A DNA stretch of 6,687 bases, taken from contig CALMOR010000244.1 of the NCBI GenBank assembly GCA_937872165.1, forward strand, positions 27,381-34,067, given 5' to 3'. Made by a program: the position numbers and the translations under genes. Below, one piece after another: positions 1 through 6,384 of the stretch (positions within the stretch are counted from its first letter, which is position 1; every line of letters begins with the position of its first letter). This DNA comes from an uncultured Burkholderiales bacterium (GTDB lineage Bacteria > Pseudomonadota > Gammaproteobacteria > Burkholderiales > Burkholderiaceae_D). Under the pieces are notes generated by a model, which was given only the letters and a program-made list of their open reading frames with translations, ran no database searches and was not told the DNA's origin.

Positions 1-26
1 TCATTGGCCTCGGCGACCGGCGTCAT
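1..26 (-). CDS. Possible start of a downstream gene (partial, 5' end only)
   Basis: On the minus strand the TGA stop of the epimerase-like gene at 23-25 overlaps an ATG at 24-26 in the classic ATGA arrangement. The frame that begins there reads MTPVAEAN and stays open to the window edge. This geometry is typical of translationally coupled genes in an operon. Only eight codons are visible and no convincing Shine-Dalgarno sequence precedes the ATG, so the product cannot be guessed and the call may be chance. Confidence 0.3.
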
Positions 27-928
27 CGCGCGATCGCGGCGGCGAGGCCCTCGCACACGGTCCGATAGCGCAGCCGCATCCCGAGCTCGACGCGCATCCT
101 CAGGTTGCTCAGGCGTCGTGACTCCGACATGAAGCTCGCCAGGCCGGGCGCGATGCGGTCGCCGACGTCGGAACGCGCGATGCGCGGCGGACGCGGCAGC
201 GCATGCGCGTCCGCGACGAGATCGAACCAGTCGCCCATGCGCATCGCGCTGTCGTCGACGGCGTGATAGACGCGCCGGTCGCGTCCGCGCTGGATGGCGA
301 GGACGATCAGTCGTGCGAGATCGTCGGCATGGATGTGATTCGTGTACACGTCGTCTTCCGCCCGCAGGACGGGAGTGCCCTTCCGCAGTCGTTCGACCGG
401 AAGGCGGTCGTTCGCGTAGATGCCGGGCACGCGGAGGACGACGGCCGTATTGCCGGTCGCGAGGGCCCAGGCGCGCAGCCGGTCCTCTGCATCGACGCGC
501 CGGCGCGCACGATCCGTCGCCGGGGCTGTCGGACGGGTCTCGTCGATCCACTCGCCACGACAATCGCCGTAGACGCCAGTGGTGCTGACGTAGACGATGC
601 GGCGCACGCCGTGCAGCGTCGGCAGCAGCGCGCGCATCCGCGTGTCGATGGTGCCCGCGAGAGGCGGCGGAGCGAGATGCACGAGCGTGGTCGCGAGGCC
701 GCCGAGCCGCGCGAGCGAGCGCGCGTCGTCGAGGTCGGCCAGCAGCGGCACGGCACCGGCGAGCCGGAGCGCCTCCAGCCGATCGCGCGAATGCGTGAGC
801 GCGTACAGACGATAGCGGCCGGCGAGGCAGGCGACGACGCGCGAGCCCACGTCGCCGCAGCCAACAATTAGAATGCGAGGCCCTGCGAAGCGGCCAGCCC
901 GGGGGGAATGGATACGCGGTTCAACCAT
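23..928 (-). CDS. Atypical SDR / NAD(P)-dependent epimerase-dehydratase family protein (YeeZ-like)
   Basis: The product is a soluble 301-residue protein with an N-terminal Rossmann fold. Seen in the sequence: a hydrophobic strand followed by the dinucleotide-binding loop GCGDVG (residues 23-28), an HLAPPP segment (84-89), the strand-loop YVSTTGVYGD (113-122), and the later LRVPGIYANDRLP and DVYTNHIHADDLA blocks characteristic of YeeZ-type atypical SDRs. The usual SDR YxxxK pair is not obvious: Tyr120 is followed four residues later by Arg. It probably binds NAD(P), but substrate and reaction are unknown; members of this family are often annotated only as sugar-nucleotide epimerase-like. Start choice: GTG at 949, ATG at 940 and ATG at 928 are all in frame. 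I prefer 928 because it avoids overlapping the divergent reductase gene, which starts at 939. No start has a clear Shine-Dalgarno sequence, so the start is uncertain while the gene is not. Confidence 0.88.
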   Translation of the reverse strand: MVEPRIHSPRAGRFAGPRILIVGCGDVGSRVVACLAGRYRLYALTHSRDRLEALRLAGAVPLLADLDDARSLARLGGLATTLVHLAPPPLAGTIDTRMRALLPTLHGVRRIVYVSTTGVYGDCRGEWIDETRPTAPATDRARRRVDAEDRLRAWALATGNTAVVLRVPGIYANDRLPVERLRKGTPVLRAEDDVYTNHIHADDLARLIVLAIQRGRDRRVYHAVDDSAMRMGDWFDLVADAHALPRPPRIARSDVGDRIAPGLASFMSESRRLSNLRMRVELGMRLRYRTVCEGLAAAIAR

Positions 929-955
929 CGAAAGCAGCATGACATACACAGTTGA
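863..955. promoter_or_regulatory. Probable divergent promoter region between the SDR and reductase genes
   Basis: The two genes are divergent with only about 10 bp between the preferred starts (928 minus, 939 plus), so their promoters must lie inside each other's 5' coding sequence. The stretch is richer in A/T than its surroundings, with patches near 861-875 and 939-955. A TAGAAT hexamer at 869-874 could be a -10 element for the plus-strand gene, but I see no matching -35 hexamer. This is inferred mainly from gene arrangement. Confidence 0.25.
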
Positions 956-1979
956 GGTGCGACCCAGCGGCCATCGCTTCGAAGTCGCCGAGGGCGAGAC
1001 GGTGCTGACGGCCGGACTGCGTTCGGGGATCGGGCTCCCGTACGGCTGCAGGAACGGCGCGTGCGGCTCGTGCAGGGGTCGCGTCGTCGAAGGCCACGTG
1101 CGGCACGACGCCCATCAGGCCGGCGCGTTGTCGGCCGAGGACGAGGCGCGCGGCTTCTCGCTCTTCTGCAGCGCGCATCCCGAGAGCGACCTCGTGGTCG
1201 AAGTCCGCGAGGTCCGCGGCATCGGCGAGATCCCGATCAAGAAGCTGCCGGTCCGCGTCGCGGCGCTCGATCGTCCGGCGCCCGACGTCGCGATCATCCG
1301 GCTGCAGCTGCCCGCGGCCGAGCGCCTGCAGTACCTGCCGGGCCAATACGTCGAGATCCTCCTGAAGGACGGTCGTCGCCGCAGCTATTCGATGGCCGGC
1401 GCGCCGGGCTTGGCCGAACAGATCGAGCTGCATGTCCGACACACGCCGGGCGGCGCGTTCAGCGATCACGTCTTCGGTGCCGGCCCGACGCAGATGAAGG
1501 AGCGCGACATCCTTCGCTTCGAAGGTCCGCTCGGCTCGTTCTTCCTGCGCGACGACAGCGCTAAGCCGATCGTGATGGTCGCCAGCGGCACCGGCTTCGC
1601 ACCGATCAAGGCGATCGTCGAGTACGCGGTGATGAAGGCGCTGGACCGCCCGATCACGCTGTACTGGGGCGGGCGTCGCCCTCACGACCTGTACATGGAC
1701 GAACTCGCCCGCAGCTGGGAGGACGCGTTGCCCTCGTTCCGCTACGTGCCGGTCGTCTCGGACGCGATCGACGACGACCGCTGGACGGGACGCGAAGGCT
1801 TCGTCCATCGCGCGGTGATGGAGGACTTCGCCGATCTCTCGGGACATCAGGTGTATGCCTGCGGCGCGCCGGTGATGGTCGATGCCGCGCGGCGCGACTT
1901 CGCGGCGACGTGCGGCCTGCCCGACGACGAGTTCTACGCCGACGCCTTCACCACCGAAGCGGACCTCGCGCGCGCATGA
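939..1979 (+). CDS. CDP-6-deoxy-delta-3,4-glucoseen reductase-like [2Fe-2S]/FAD oxidoreductase
   Basis: This 346-residue cytoplasmic electron-transfer protein passes electrons from NAD(P)H through FAD to a plant-type [2Fe-2S] cluster. Domains in order: an N-terminal ferredoxin domain with cluster ligands Cys37, Cys42, Cys45 and Cys77; an FAD-binding barrel with the RSYS motif at 148-151; and an NAD(P)-binding domain with GTGFAP at 217-222 and YACGAP at 306-311. Length and order match the AscD/DdhD family, in which the Yersinia enzyme supplies electrons to the E1 dehydrase that makes 3,6-dideoxyhexoses. Close homologues are widespread in Betaproteobacteria, so the annotated sugar substrate may not apply here; no dideoxyhexose genes are visible nearby. 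The ATG at 939 is chosen over the upstream in-frame codon at 873 because the ferredoxin domain begins with MTYTVEVRPSG. The Shine-Dalgarno sequence is weak (GAAAGCAG). It is divergent from the SDR gene. Confidence 0.93.
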   Translation: MTYTVEVRPSGHRFEVAEGETVLTAGLRSGIGLPYGCRNGACGSCRGRVVEGHVRHDAHQAGALSAEDEARGFSLFCSAHPESDLVVEVREVRGIGEIPIKKLPVRVAALDRPAPDVAIIRLQLPAAERLQYLPGQYVEILLKDGRRRSYSMAGAPGLAEQIELHVRHTPGGAFSDHVFGAGPTQMKERDILRFEGPLGSFFLRDDSAKPIVMVASGTGFAPIKAIVEYAVMKALDRPITLYWGGRRPHDLYMDELARSWEDALPSFRYVPVVSDAIDDDRWTGREGFVHRAVMEDFADLSGHQVYACGAPVMVDAARRDFAATCGLPDDEFYADAFTTEADLARA

Positions 1980-2149
1980 CGCGGCAACGCTCGCTTGCGA
2001 CGCGGGCGTCGATGGGAACCGGCGACGCGATCGCACCGTCGTTGGCTGCCGCGCGCGAAGGTCTCGGCTGCTCCGCGCCAGGCCGCCCCGAGCGCGGCAT
2101 GGAGCGCGGCGGGCCCGACGTCCGCGCCCGGTCGGCCGCGACGACCTGA
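1976..2149 (+). CDS. Doubtful 57-codon ORF filling the gap between the reductase and paiB
   Basis: An ATG at 1976-1978 overlaps the reductase stop as ATGA, and the frame runs to a TGA at 2147-2149, four bases before the paiB start. By hand count about 86 percent of third codon positions are G or C, which looks like coding. However, second positions are also about 75 percent G/C, giving an Arg/Ala/Gly-rich peptide with no recognisable motif, no predicted membrane segment and no familiar start (MTRQRSLATRAS). High-GC DNA often produces such ORFs by chance. Otherwise the 174 bp between the two genes hold no terminator or promoter that I can identify. Confidence 0.18.
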   Translation: MTRQRSLATRASMGTGDAIAPSLAAAREGLGCSAPGRPERGMERGGPDVRARSAATT

Positions 2150-2153
2150 CGAC

Positions 2154-2774
2154 ATGTACCGCCCGCGCCACTTCGCGCACGACGATCGGGCCGATCTGCT
2201 CGTCGTCATGCGCGAGCACGCATTCGCGACCATCTTCGCGAGCGTCCACGGCGAACCGTTCGCGACGCATGCGCCGGTGCGGGTCGACGAGATGGAAGAC
2301 GGACGCCTCGTCGTCGAGGGTCACGTCGCGTCGATGAATCCGCATGCGCGCGCGCTGGCCGGCGGCACCCGCACGATGGTGGTCTTCAACGGACCGCACA
2401 CCTACATCTCGCCGACCCTCTACGCGTCGCCGCAACGGGTGCCGACCTGGAACTACATCGCGGTCCATGCGACCGGGCCGGCGGAGACGGTCGACGACCC
2501 GGAGGCCAAGCGTCTGCTGCTGAAGCGGCTCATCGCTGAGCACGAGCCGTCGTTCAACGAGACCTTCGACGGGTTCGCGGAGCGGCATCGCGAAGGGCTG
2601 CTCGCGGCGATCACCGGCTTTCGCGTCGTCGTCGAGCGCCTCGAAGGAAAGTTCAAGCTCGGGCAGCATCGCCTGGCCGACGACCTGCCGGCGATGCGCA
2701 CCAGCCACGAGGACGGCGATGCGGATCGACGTGAACTGGCGCGATGGATGAAGCGCCTGGGCTACTGGCGCTGA
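2154..2774 (+). CDS. paiB: PaiB-type FMN-binding protein (FMN-binding negative transcriptional regulator family)
   Basis: The 206-residue product matches the usual PaiB length of about 205-210. It begins with MYRPRHF, as family members do (MYxPxHF). Further blocks seen: FATIFASVHGEPFATHAP at about 24-41; HVASMNP at 57-63, corresponding to HxARxNP of the family; VVFNGPHTYISPTLY at 76-90; and VPTWNY at 96-101. The last two are hallmarks of the split-barrel FMN-binding fold. In Bacillus subtilis, PaiB is linked to repression of sporulation and protease genes. In proteobacteria the role is not established, and the fold equally suits a flavin-binding enzyme. The ATG at 2154 is preferred over upstream in-frame alternatives because the conserved N-terminus starts exactly there; there is no clear Shine-Dalgarno sequence. 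The gene is co-oriented with the reductase and ends directly against the convergent VTT-domain gene. Confidence 0.9.
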   Translation: MYRPRHFAHDDRADLLVVMREHAFATIFASVHGEPFATHAPVRVDEMEDGRLVVEGHVASMNPHARALAGGTRTMVVFNGPHTYISPTLYASPQRVPTWNYIAVHATGPAETVDDPEAKRLLLKRLIAEHEPSFNETFDGFAERHREGLLAAITGFRVVVERLEGKFKLGQHRLADDLPAMRTSHEDGDADRRELARWMKRLGYWR

Positions 2775-2780
2775 TCAGCG
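2769..2780. other. 12-bp perfect palindrome containing both convergent stop codons
   Basis: CGCTGATCAGCG reads the same on both strands. The central TGATCA supplies the TGA stop of paiB (2772-2774) and, on the other strand, the TGA stop of the VTT-domain gene (2775-2777), with no base between them. Both proteins therefore end in a CGC (Arg) codon followed by TGA. With no loop and no T-tract it is unlikely to be an intrinsic terminator. Any transcription stop for either gene must lie inside the opposing coding region. Confidence 0.6.
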
Positions 2781-3491
2781 ACGAGCGCCGTTGCGCATCG
2801 CCCAGCGCTTCAGCGACCAGGCCACCGCGACCATCGCGAGCGCTGCACCGATCAGCGCGAGCAGCCGGTTCCAGTCCGGATGCTCGAGCCACGCGTCGAA
2901 CTCGGTGGCCACGCCCGCCATCAACGCGATCACGGGCAGGATGCCGATGGCCGTCCCGAAGAGGAAGTGCGGGAAGTCGATGCGCGACGCGCCGGCGATG
3001 ACGTTCTGCAGCGAGTAGGGGATGGGTGTCAGGCGGATCAACGCGACGGCGATGAAGCCGCGCCGCGCGAGCTGGCGATTGAACGAATCGAGACGCGAGC
3101 CGGCCCGCTTCGCGAGCCACTGGTCGACCATGTCGCGTGCCGCGAAGCGGCCGATCGCATAGACCACGATGCCGTTCGCGAGCATCCCGGCGAACGCGTA
3201 GATCGAACCCTGCCAGGCTCCGAACAGCAACGCGGTCGCGCCGATCATCAGCGTGGCGGGCGCAGCCACGAGACCGCCCACGACATAGATCGCGATCACG
3301 GCCGCCGGTGCGAAGCGCCATTCGCGCACGTCCTGCTCGTAGGCCATGATCCGGTGCGGGTCGAGCGCATGCGCGAGCGGCGTCACCGTCCAGGCCAGCG
3401 CGAGCGCGACGAGCGCGAGCGTGATCGAGGCCGCGACGATCACGCGCATGCGGTACTGCTTACTGGACGAGGGCTGGGGCAGCGAGGACAT
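2775..3491 (-). CDS. TVP38/TMEM64 family (VTT-domain, DedA-superfamily) inner-membrane protein
   Basis: A 238-residue integral membrane protein. Seen: a polar N-terminus (1-15), a transmembrane helix at about 16-38, a hydrophobic core at about 61-113 containing ALLFGAWQG (87-95), a polar stretch at about 115-145, then IRLTPIPYSLQN (152-163), which is the re-entrant Arg/Pro signature of VTT domains, and C-terminal helices near 180-196 and 209-226. Proteins of this superfamily are linked to lipid flipping or undecaprenyl-phosphate recycling and to membrane homeostasis. The substrate of this subgroup is not established, so I assign none. The ATG at 3491 is used; an ATG at 3449 (MRVIVAA) is a plausible alternative, and neither has a good Shine-Dalgarno sequence. 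The gene starts 46 bp after livF on the same strand and may be read through from the transporter operon. It converges on paiB. Confidence 0.9.
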   Translation of the reverse strand: MSSLPQPSSSKQYRMRVIVAASITLALVALALAWTVTPLAHALDPHRIMAYEQDVREWRFAPAAVIAIYVVGGLVAAPATLMIGATALLFGAWQGSIYAFAGMLANGIVVYAIGRFAARDMVDQWLAKRAGSRLDSFNRQLARRGFIAVALIRLTPIPYSLQNVIAGASRIDFPHFLFGTAIGILPVIALMAGVATEFDAWLEHPDWNRLLALIGAALAMVAVAWSLKRWAMRNGARR

Positions 3492-3537
3492 GGCCGAAGT
3501 CTATCGCGCCGGCCGATCCGGACCCCGCCGGCCGCCG

Positions 3538-4278
3538 CTATTCGCCCAGATAGGCCGCGCGCACCTTCGGGTCGTCGAGCATCGTCGAGGCCGCCCCGGT
3601 CATCGTGATCAGTCCCGACTCCATCACGTAGCCGCGATCGGCCGACTGCAGCGCGAGCCGCGCGTTCTGCTCGACGAGCAGGATGGTCATCCCCTGCGAG
3701 CGGATGTCGCGGACCACTTCGAAGATCTTTTCCACCATGATCGGCGACAGGCCCATCGACGGCTCGTCGAGCAGCAGCAGCCTCGGATGGCCCATCAGCG
3801 CGCGGGCCATCGCGAGCATCTGCTGCTCGCCGCCGGACATGGTGCCGGCCAGTTGCCCGGCCCGTTCCTCGAGCCGCGGGAAGGTCGCGAACATGCGTTC
3901 GATGTCGGACTTGATGCCGGCCTCGTCGCTGCGCACGTAGGCTCCCATGCGGAGGTTCTCGACGATGGTCATGCGCGCGAACACGCCGCGCCCTTCCGGC
4001 ACCATCGCGAGTCCTTCCTCGAGCAGCTTGAAGGTCGGCGTGCCGGTCAGGCTCTTGCCCAGGTAACGCACTTCGCCTTCGCTCGGCTGCAGCAGTCCGG
4101 TGATCGCCTTCAGCGTGGTGGTCTTGCCCGCCCCGTTCGCTCCGATCAGGGAGAACATGTTGCCCTCGCGGATCGAGACGACGAAGTCCATCACCGCCTT
4201 GATGCCGCCGAAGCCGTAGTTCACGCCCTCGAAGGCGAGCAGGACTTCGGCCGGCTGGCTCTTCGGGACCGCGGCCAT
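3538..4278 (-). CDS. livF: High-affinity branched-chain amino acid ABC transporter ATP-binding protein LivF
   Basis: A 246-residue cytoplasmic ATPase subunit of a HAAT-family importer. It pairs with LivG to energise the LivH/LivM channel. Seen: Walker A GANGAGKT at 46-53; VPEGRGVF at 92-99, the LivF-type Q-loop region; the ABC signature MSGGEQQ at 146-152; Walker B LLLLDEP at 166-172; and LLVEQN at 199-204, where the usual switch His is Gln. The last substitution is normal for LivF and separates it from LivG. The C-terminus ...RAAYLGE is typical. The start codon overlaps the livG stop as TGATG, which indicates translational coupling, and a G-rich stretch (GGGGG, 9 nt upstream) could assist initiation. 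Actual substrate could be Leu/Ile/Val, another amino acid, amides or urea; the ATPases alone do not decide. Confidence 0.96.
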   Translation of the reverse strand: MAAVPKSQPAEVLLAFEGVNYGFGGIKAVMDFVVSIREGNMFSLIGANGAGKTTTLKAITGLLQPSEGEVRYLGKSLTGTPTFKLLEEGLAMVPEGRGVFARMTIVENLRMGAYVRSDEAGIKSDIERMFATFPRLEERAGQLAGTMSGGEQQMLAMARALMGHPRLLLLDEPSMGLSPIMVEKIFEVVRDIRSQGMTILLVEQNARLALQSADRGYVMESGLITMTGAASTMLDDPKVRAAYLGE

Positions 4279-5096
4279 CAGTGCGTACCCCCGCCACCGA
4301 GATAGGCCTCGATCACCGCGGGATTCCGCTGCACGTCGGCGGGCACCCCTTCCGCGATCGGCTTGCCGTAGTCGAGCACCGTGACGCGATTGCAGAGGCC
4401 CATCACCAGCTTCACGTCGTGCTCGATCAACAGGATCGTCTTGCCGTCGCTGCGGATGTTGTCGAGCAGGTCGCGCAGCGACAGCTTCTCGGTCGCGTTC
4501 ATCCCTGCGGCGGGCTCGTCGAGCGCGAGCAGCTTCGGGTCGGTCGCGAGGGCGCGTGCGATCTCGAGCCGGCGCTGGTCGCCGTACGACAGCGTGCGGG
4601 CGCGGAAGTCGGCGTACTTCGCGACGCCCACGTAATGCAGCAGCTCCATCGCGCGCTCGCGGATCGCGTGCTCCTCGCGCTTCGCGCCCGCGGTCCGCAG
4701 CACGGCTCCGATCACGCCCGCATGGGTGCGGACATGGCGGCCCACCATCACGTTCTCGATCGCGGTCATCTCTCCGAAGAGGCGGATGTTCTGGAAGGTG
4801 CGCGCGATGCCGGCCTTCGCGACCTCGTGCGGCGCGGACGGCGAGTACGGCTCGCCGTCGAGTTCGAAGCTGCCCGAGTCGGGCTGGTAGAGGCCGGTGA
4901 TGACGTTGAAGAAGGTGGTCTTGCCCGCGCCGTTCGGACCGATCAGTCCGTAGATCATGCCCTCGCGGATCGTGACGCCGACGTCGCTCAGCGCCTGCAG
5001 TCCGCCGAAGCGCTTGTTGACGCCCGCGATCGACAGCATCACCTTGGCCGTCGACGGATCCGGTCTCGCCGCCGCCCGGCTCACGACCGCGCTCAT
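4278..5096 (-). CDS. livG: High-affinity branched-chain amino acid ABC transporter ATP-binding protein LivG
   Basis: A 272-residue cytoplasmic ATPase that partners LivF. Seen: Walker A GPNGAGKT at 53-60; ARTFQNIRLF at 98-107 with the Q-loop Gln102; the LivG-type signature LSYGDQRRLEIARAL at 169-183; Walker B LLALDEP at 189-195, with catalytic Glu194; and the switch His226 in LLIEHD. The length is slightly above the roughly 255 of E. coli LivG because of a polar N-terminal extension of about 18 residues before MLSIAGV. The ATG at 5096 is supported by two things: a TGATG overlap with the livM stop, and a GGAAGG ribosome binding site six bases upstream. The 3' end overlaps livF in the same TGATG manner. 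The larger open frame running upstream to about 6170 is only an out-of-frame passage through livM and is not part of the protein. Confidence 0.96.
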   Translation of the reverse strand: MSAVVSRAAARPDPSTAKVMLSIAGVNKRFGGLQALSDVGVTIREGMIYGLIGPNGAGKTTFFNVITGLYQPDSGSFELDGEPYSPSAPHEVAKAGIARTFQNIRLFGEMTAIENVMVGRHVRTHAGVIGAVLRTAGAKREEHAIRERAMELLHYVGVAKYADFRARTLSYGDQRRLEIARALATDPKLLALDEPAAGMNATEKLSLRDLLDNIRSDGKTILLIEHDVKLVMGLCNRVTVLDYGKPIAEGVPADVQRNPAVIEAYLGGGGTH

Positions 5097-6340
5097 CACG
5101 CGCCTTCCGCGGCGGCGCGCTTGGCCTCGATGCCGCCGAGGCCCCTGCCGTGTTCGGGCGCCGGCCAGAGACCGGCGGGACGGAACAGCATGATCGCCAC
5201 CATCGCGACGCCGTACAGCAGCTGGCGGATGATCTCCGCGTCGATGATCACGTGGCCGAACGCGGCCTGCTGGATCGGCACCGCGATGTGGCGCAGCACT
5301 TCGGGGAACGCGGCCAGCAGCACGCCGCCGAGGATCACGCCGGGGATGTGCCCCATGCCGCCGAGCACCACCATCGCGAGCACGACGATCGACTCGAGGA
5401 GGCCGAAGGACTCGGGCGACACGAAGCCCTGGAAGGCCGCGAACATCGAGCCCGACACGCCGCCGAACGACGCGCCCATCGCGAACGCGAGCAGCTTGAT
5501 GTTGCGCGTGTTGATGCCCATCGCCTTGGCTGCGATCTCGTCCTCGCGGATCGCGACCCAGGCGCGACCGATGCGCGAGTTCTGCAGCCGGATCGAGAAG
5601 AACACGATGACGACGACGAGCGCGAGGAAGAGGTAGTAGTACAGCTGCACCACCGACGCCTCGAAGCCGAAGAGCTCGATCGGCCTGCGGAATGACACGT
5701 CGCCGAACAGCTTCGGTTCGATGTTGAGGATGCCCTGCGGCCCGTTGGTGATGTTCACCGGCGAGTTCAGGTTGTTCATGAAGATGCGGATGATCTCGCC
5801 GAAGCCGAGCGTGACGATCGCGAGATAGTCGCCGCGCAGCTTCAGCGTCGGCGCGCCGAGGATCATCCCGAACGCGCCGGCCAGCAGCGCCGCCAGCGGC
5901 ACGATGATCCACACCGGCAGGTGGATGCCGTTCTCGGTGACGGCAGGTCCGAACGCATGGACGAGCCATTCGCCCAGCTCGGGATAGTTGTCGACGAAGG
6001 ACTGCAGCACGGTCGCGAACTGCGGCGACGCGAGCAGCGCGCAGAGGTAAGCGCCGATCGCGTAGAACGCGATGTAGCCGAGGTCGAGCAGACCGGCGAA
6101 GCCGACGACGATGTTGAGCCCGAGCGCCAGCATGATGTAGAGCAGCGCGAAGTCGAGGATGCGCACCCACGAGTCGCCCGCCTGTCCGGCGACCACCGGC
6201 GCGACCAGCAGCACGACGACGAGGACGGCGAGGCCGCCGTAGGCCTTGCGGGTGGGCGCGCCCAGCGGCAGCGCGGCGTCGACGTCGCTGGCGTCGAGCG
6301 CGACCGGCTTCTTCGACACGTCGGTCATCGGCGTGCTCAT
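5096..6340 (-). CDS. livM: High-affinity branched-chain amino acid ABC transporter permease LivM
   Basis: A 414-residue inner-membrane permease subunit of the HAAT importer. Seen: a polar N-terminus of about 34 residues; a first helix at about 36-52; the signature segment ALGLNIVVGFAGLLDLGYIAF (72-92); GDYLAIVTLGFGEIIRI (170-186); NITNGPQGI (196-204); a long helix around 232-250; the ATPase-coupling loop AWVAIREDEIAAKAMGIN (260-277); and hydrophobic blocks at 283-305, 315-349 and 371-387. The C-terminus is polar (PAPEHGRGL...). The ATG at 6340 is chosen because the displaced livH tail still ends there in an ATGA overlap; the ATG at 6328 is an alternative. The stop overlaps livG as TGATG. LivM forms a heterodimer with LivH, so damage to livH in this sequence would affect the whole transporter. 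Confidence 0.96.
   Translation of the reverse strand: MSTPMTDVSKKPVALDASDVDAALPLGAPTRKAYGGLAVLVVVLLVAPVVAGQAGDSWVRILDFALLYIMLALGLNIVVGFAGLLDLGYIAFYAIGAYLCALLASPQFATVLQSFVDNYPELGEWLVHAFGPAVTENGIHLPVWIIVPLAALLAGAFGMILGAPTLKLRGDYLAIVTLGFGEIIRIFMNNLNSPVNITNGPQGILNIEPKLFGDVSFRRPIELFGFEASVVQLYYYLFLALVVVIVFFSIRLQNSRIGRAWVAIREDEIAAKAMGINTRNIKLLAFAMGASFGGVSGSMFAAFQGFVSPESFGLLESIVVLAMVVLGGMGHIPGVILGGVLLAAFPEVLRHIAVPIQQAAFGHVIIDAEIIRQLLYGVAMVAIMLFRPAGLWPAPEHGRGLGGIEAKRAAAEGA
5103..5108 (-). promoter_or_regulatory. Ribosome binding site of livG (GGAAGG)
   Basis: On the minus strand GGAAGG lies six bases before the ATG at 5096, inside the last codons of livM. It is the clearest Shine-Dalgarno sequence in the window and fixes the livG start over the internal Met20. 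Confidence 0.7.
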
Positions 6341-6384
6341 GCGCGGTCCGCCACGCGCTCGCCCATGATCCCCGACGGTCTCAG
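6337..6384 (-). pseudogene. livH: Displaced 3' tail of livH, out of frame with the rest of the gene
   Basis: Reading the minus strand from 6384, one frame off livH, gives the 15 codons LRPSGIMGERVADRA followed by TGA (6337-6339). This is the expected C-terminus of betaproteobacterial LivH, as I remember it. The TGA overlaps the livM ATG (6338-6340) as ATGA, the normal coupling for this operon. The tail has no start of its own and so is not translated unless ribosomes change frame. Upstream, the in-frame livH sequence ends in FAFVV and then joins this tail through just two extra bases, where the family usually has about six more hydrophobic residues (such as LILVLL). A net loss of about 16 nt would explain this. 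Confidence 0.8.

Noticed and set aside
921..2708. 595-residue minus-strand open frame antisense to the reductase and paiB
   Set aside because: It runs opposite two well-recognised genes, crosses their intergenic gap, is very rich in Arg/Asp/Ala/His and contains no family motif. Such frames arise in high-GC DNA when the sense strand has G/C-biased third positions.
3508..3532. Paired GCCGGC hexamers after livF as a possible intrinsic terminator
   Set aside because: The stem is only 6 bp, the loop is 13 nt and no T-tract follows on the minus strand. GCCGGC is self-complementary and common in such GC-rich DNA.
2881..3608. Plus-strand open frames antisense to the VTT-domain gene
   Set aside because: The opposite strand has a clear membrane protein with VTT motifs. 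The plus-strand frames are Arg/Asp/His-rich without motifs.
3667..3684. Gln in place of the switch His in LivF (LLVEQN)
   Set aside because: This is the normal LivF sequence and not a damaged motif.
3440..4297. 285-residue minus-strand frame overlapping livF
   Set aside because: It is livF read in another frame. The 3538-4278 frame carries all the ATPase motifs.
4281..5636. 451-residue plus-strand open frame antisense to livG and livM
   Set aside because: It overlaps two certain genes on the other strand and has low-complexity composition with no motif, so it is a shadow frame.
5097..6170. Apparent N-terminal extension of livG giving a 630-residue protein
   Set aside because: The extra part is livM read out of frame (Arg/Ala/His-rich). 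The TGATG junction and the GGAAGG site fix the livG start at 5096.
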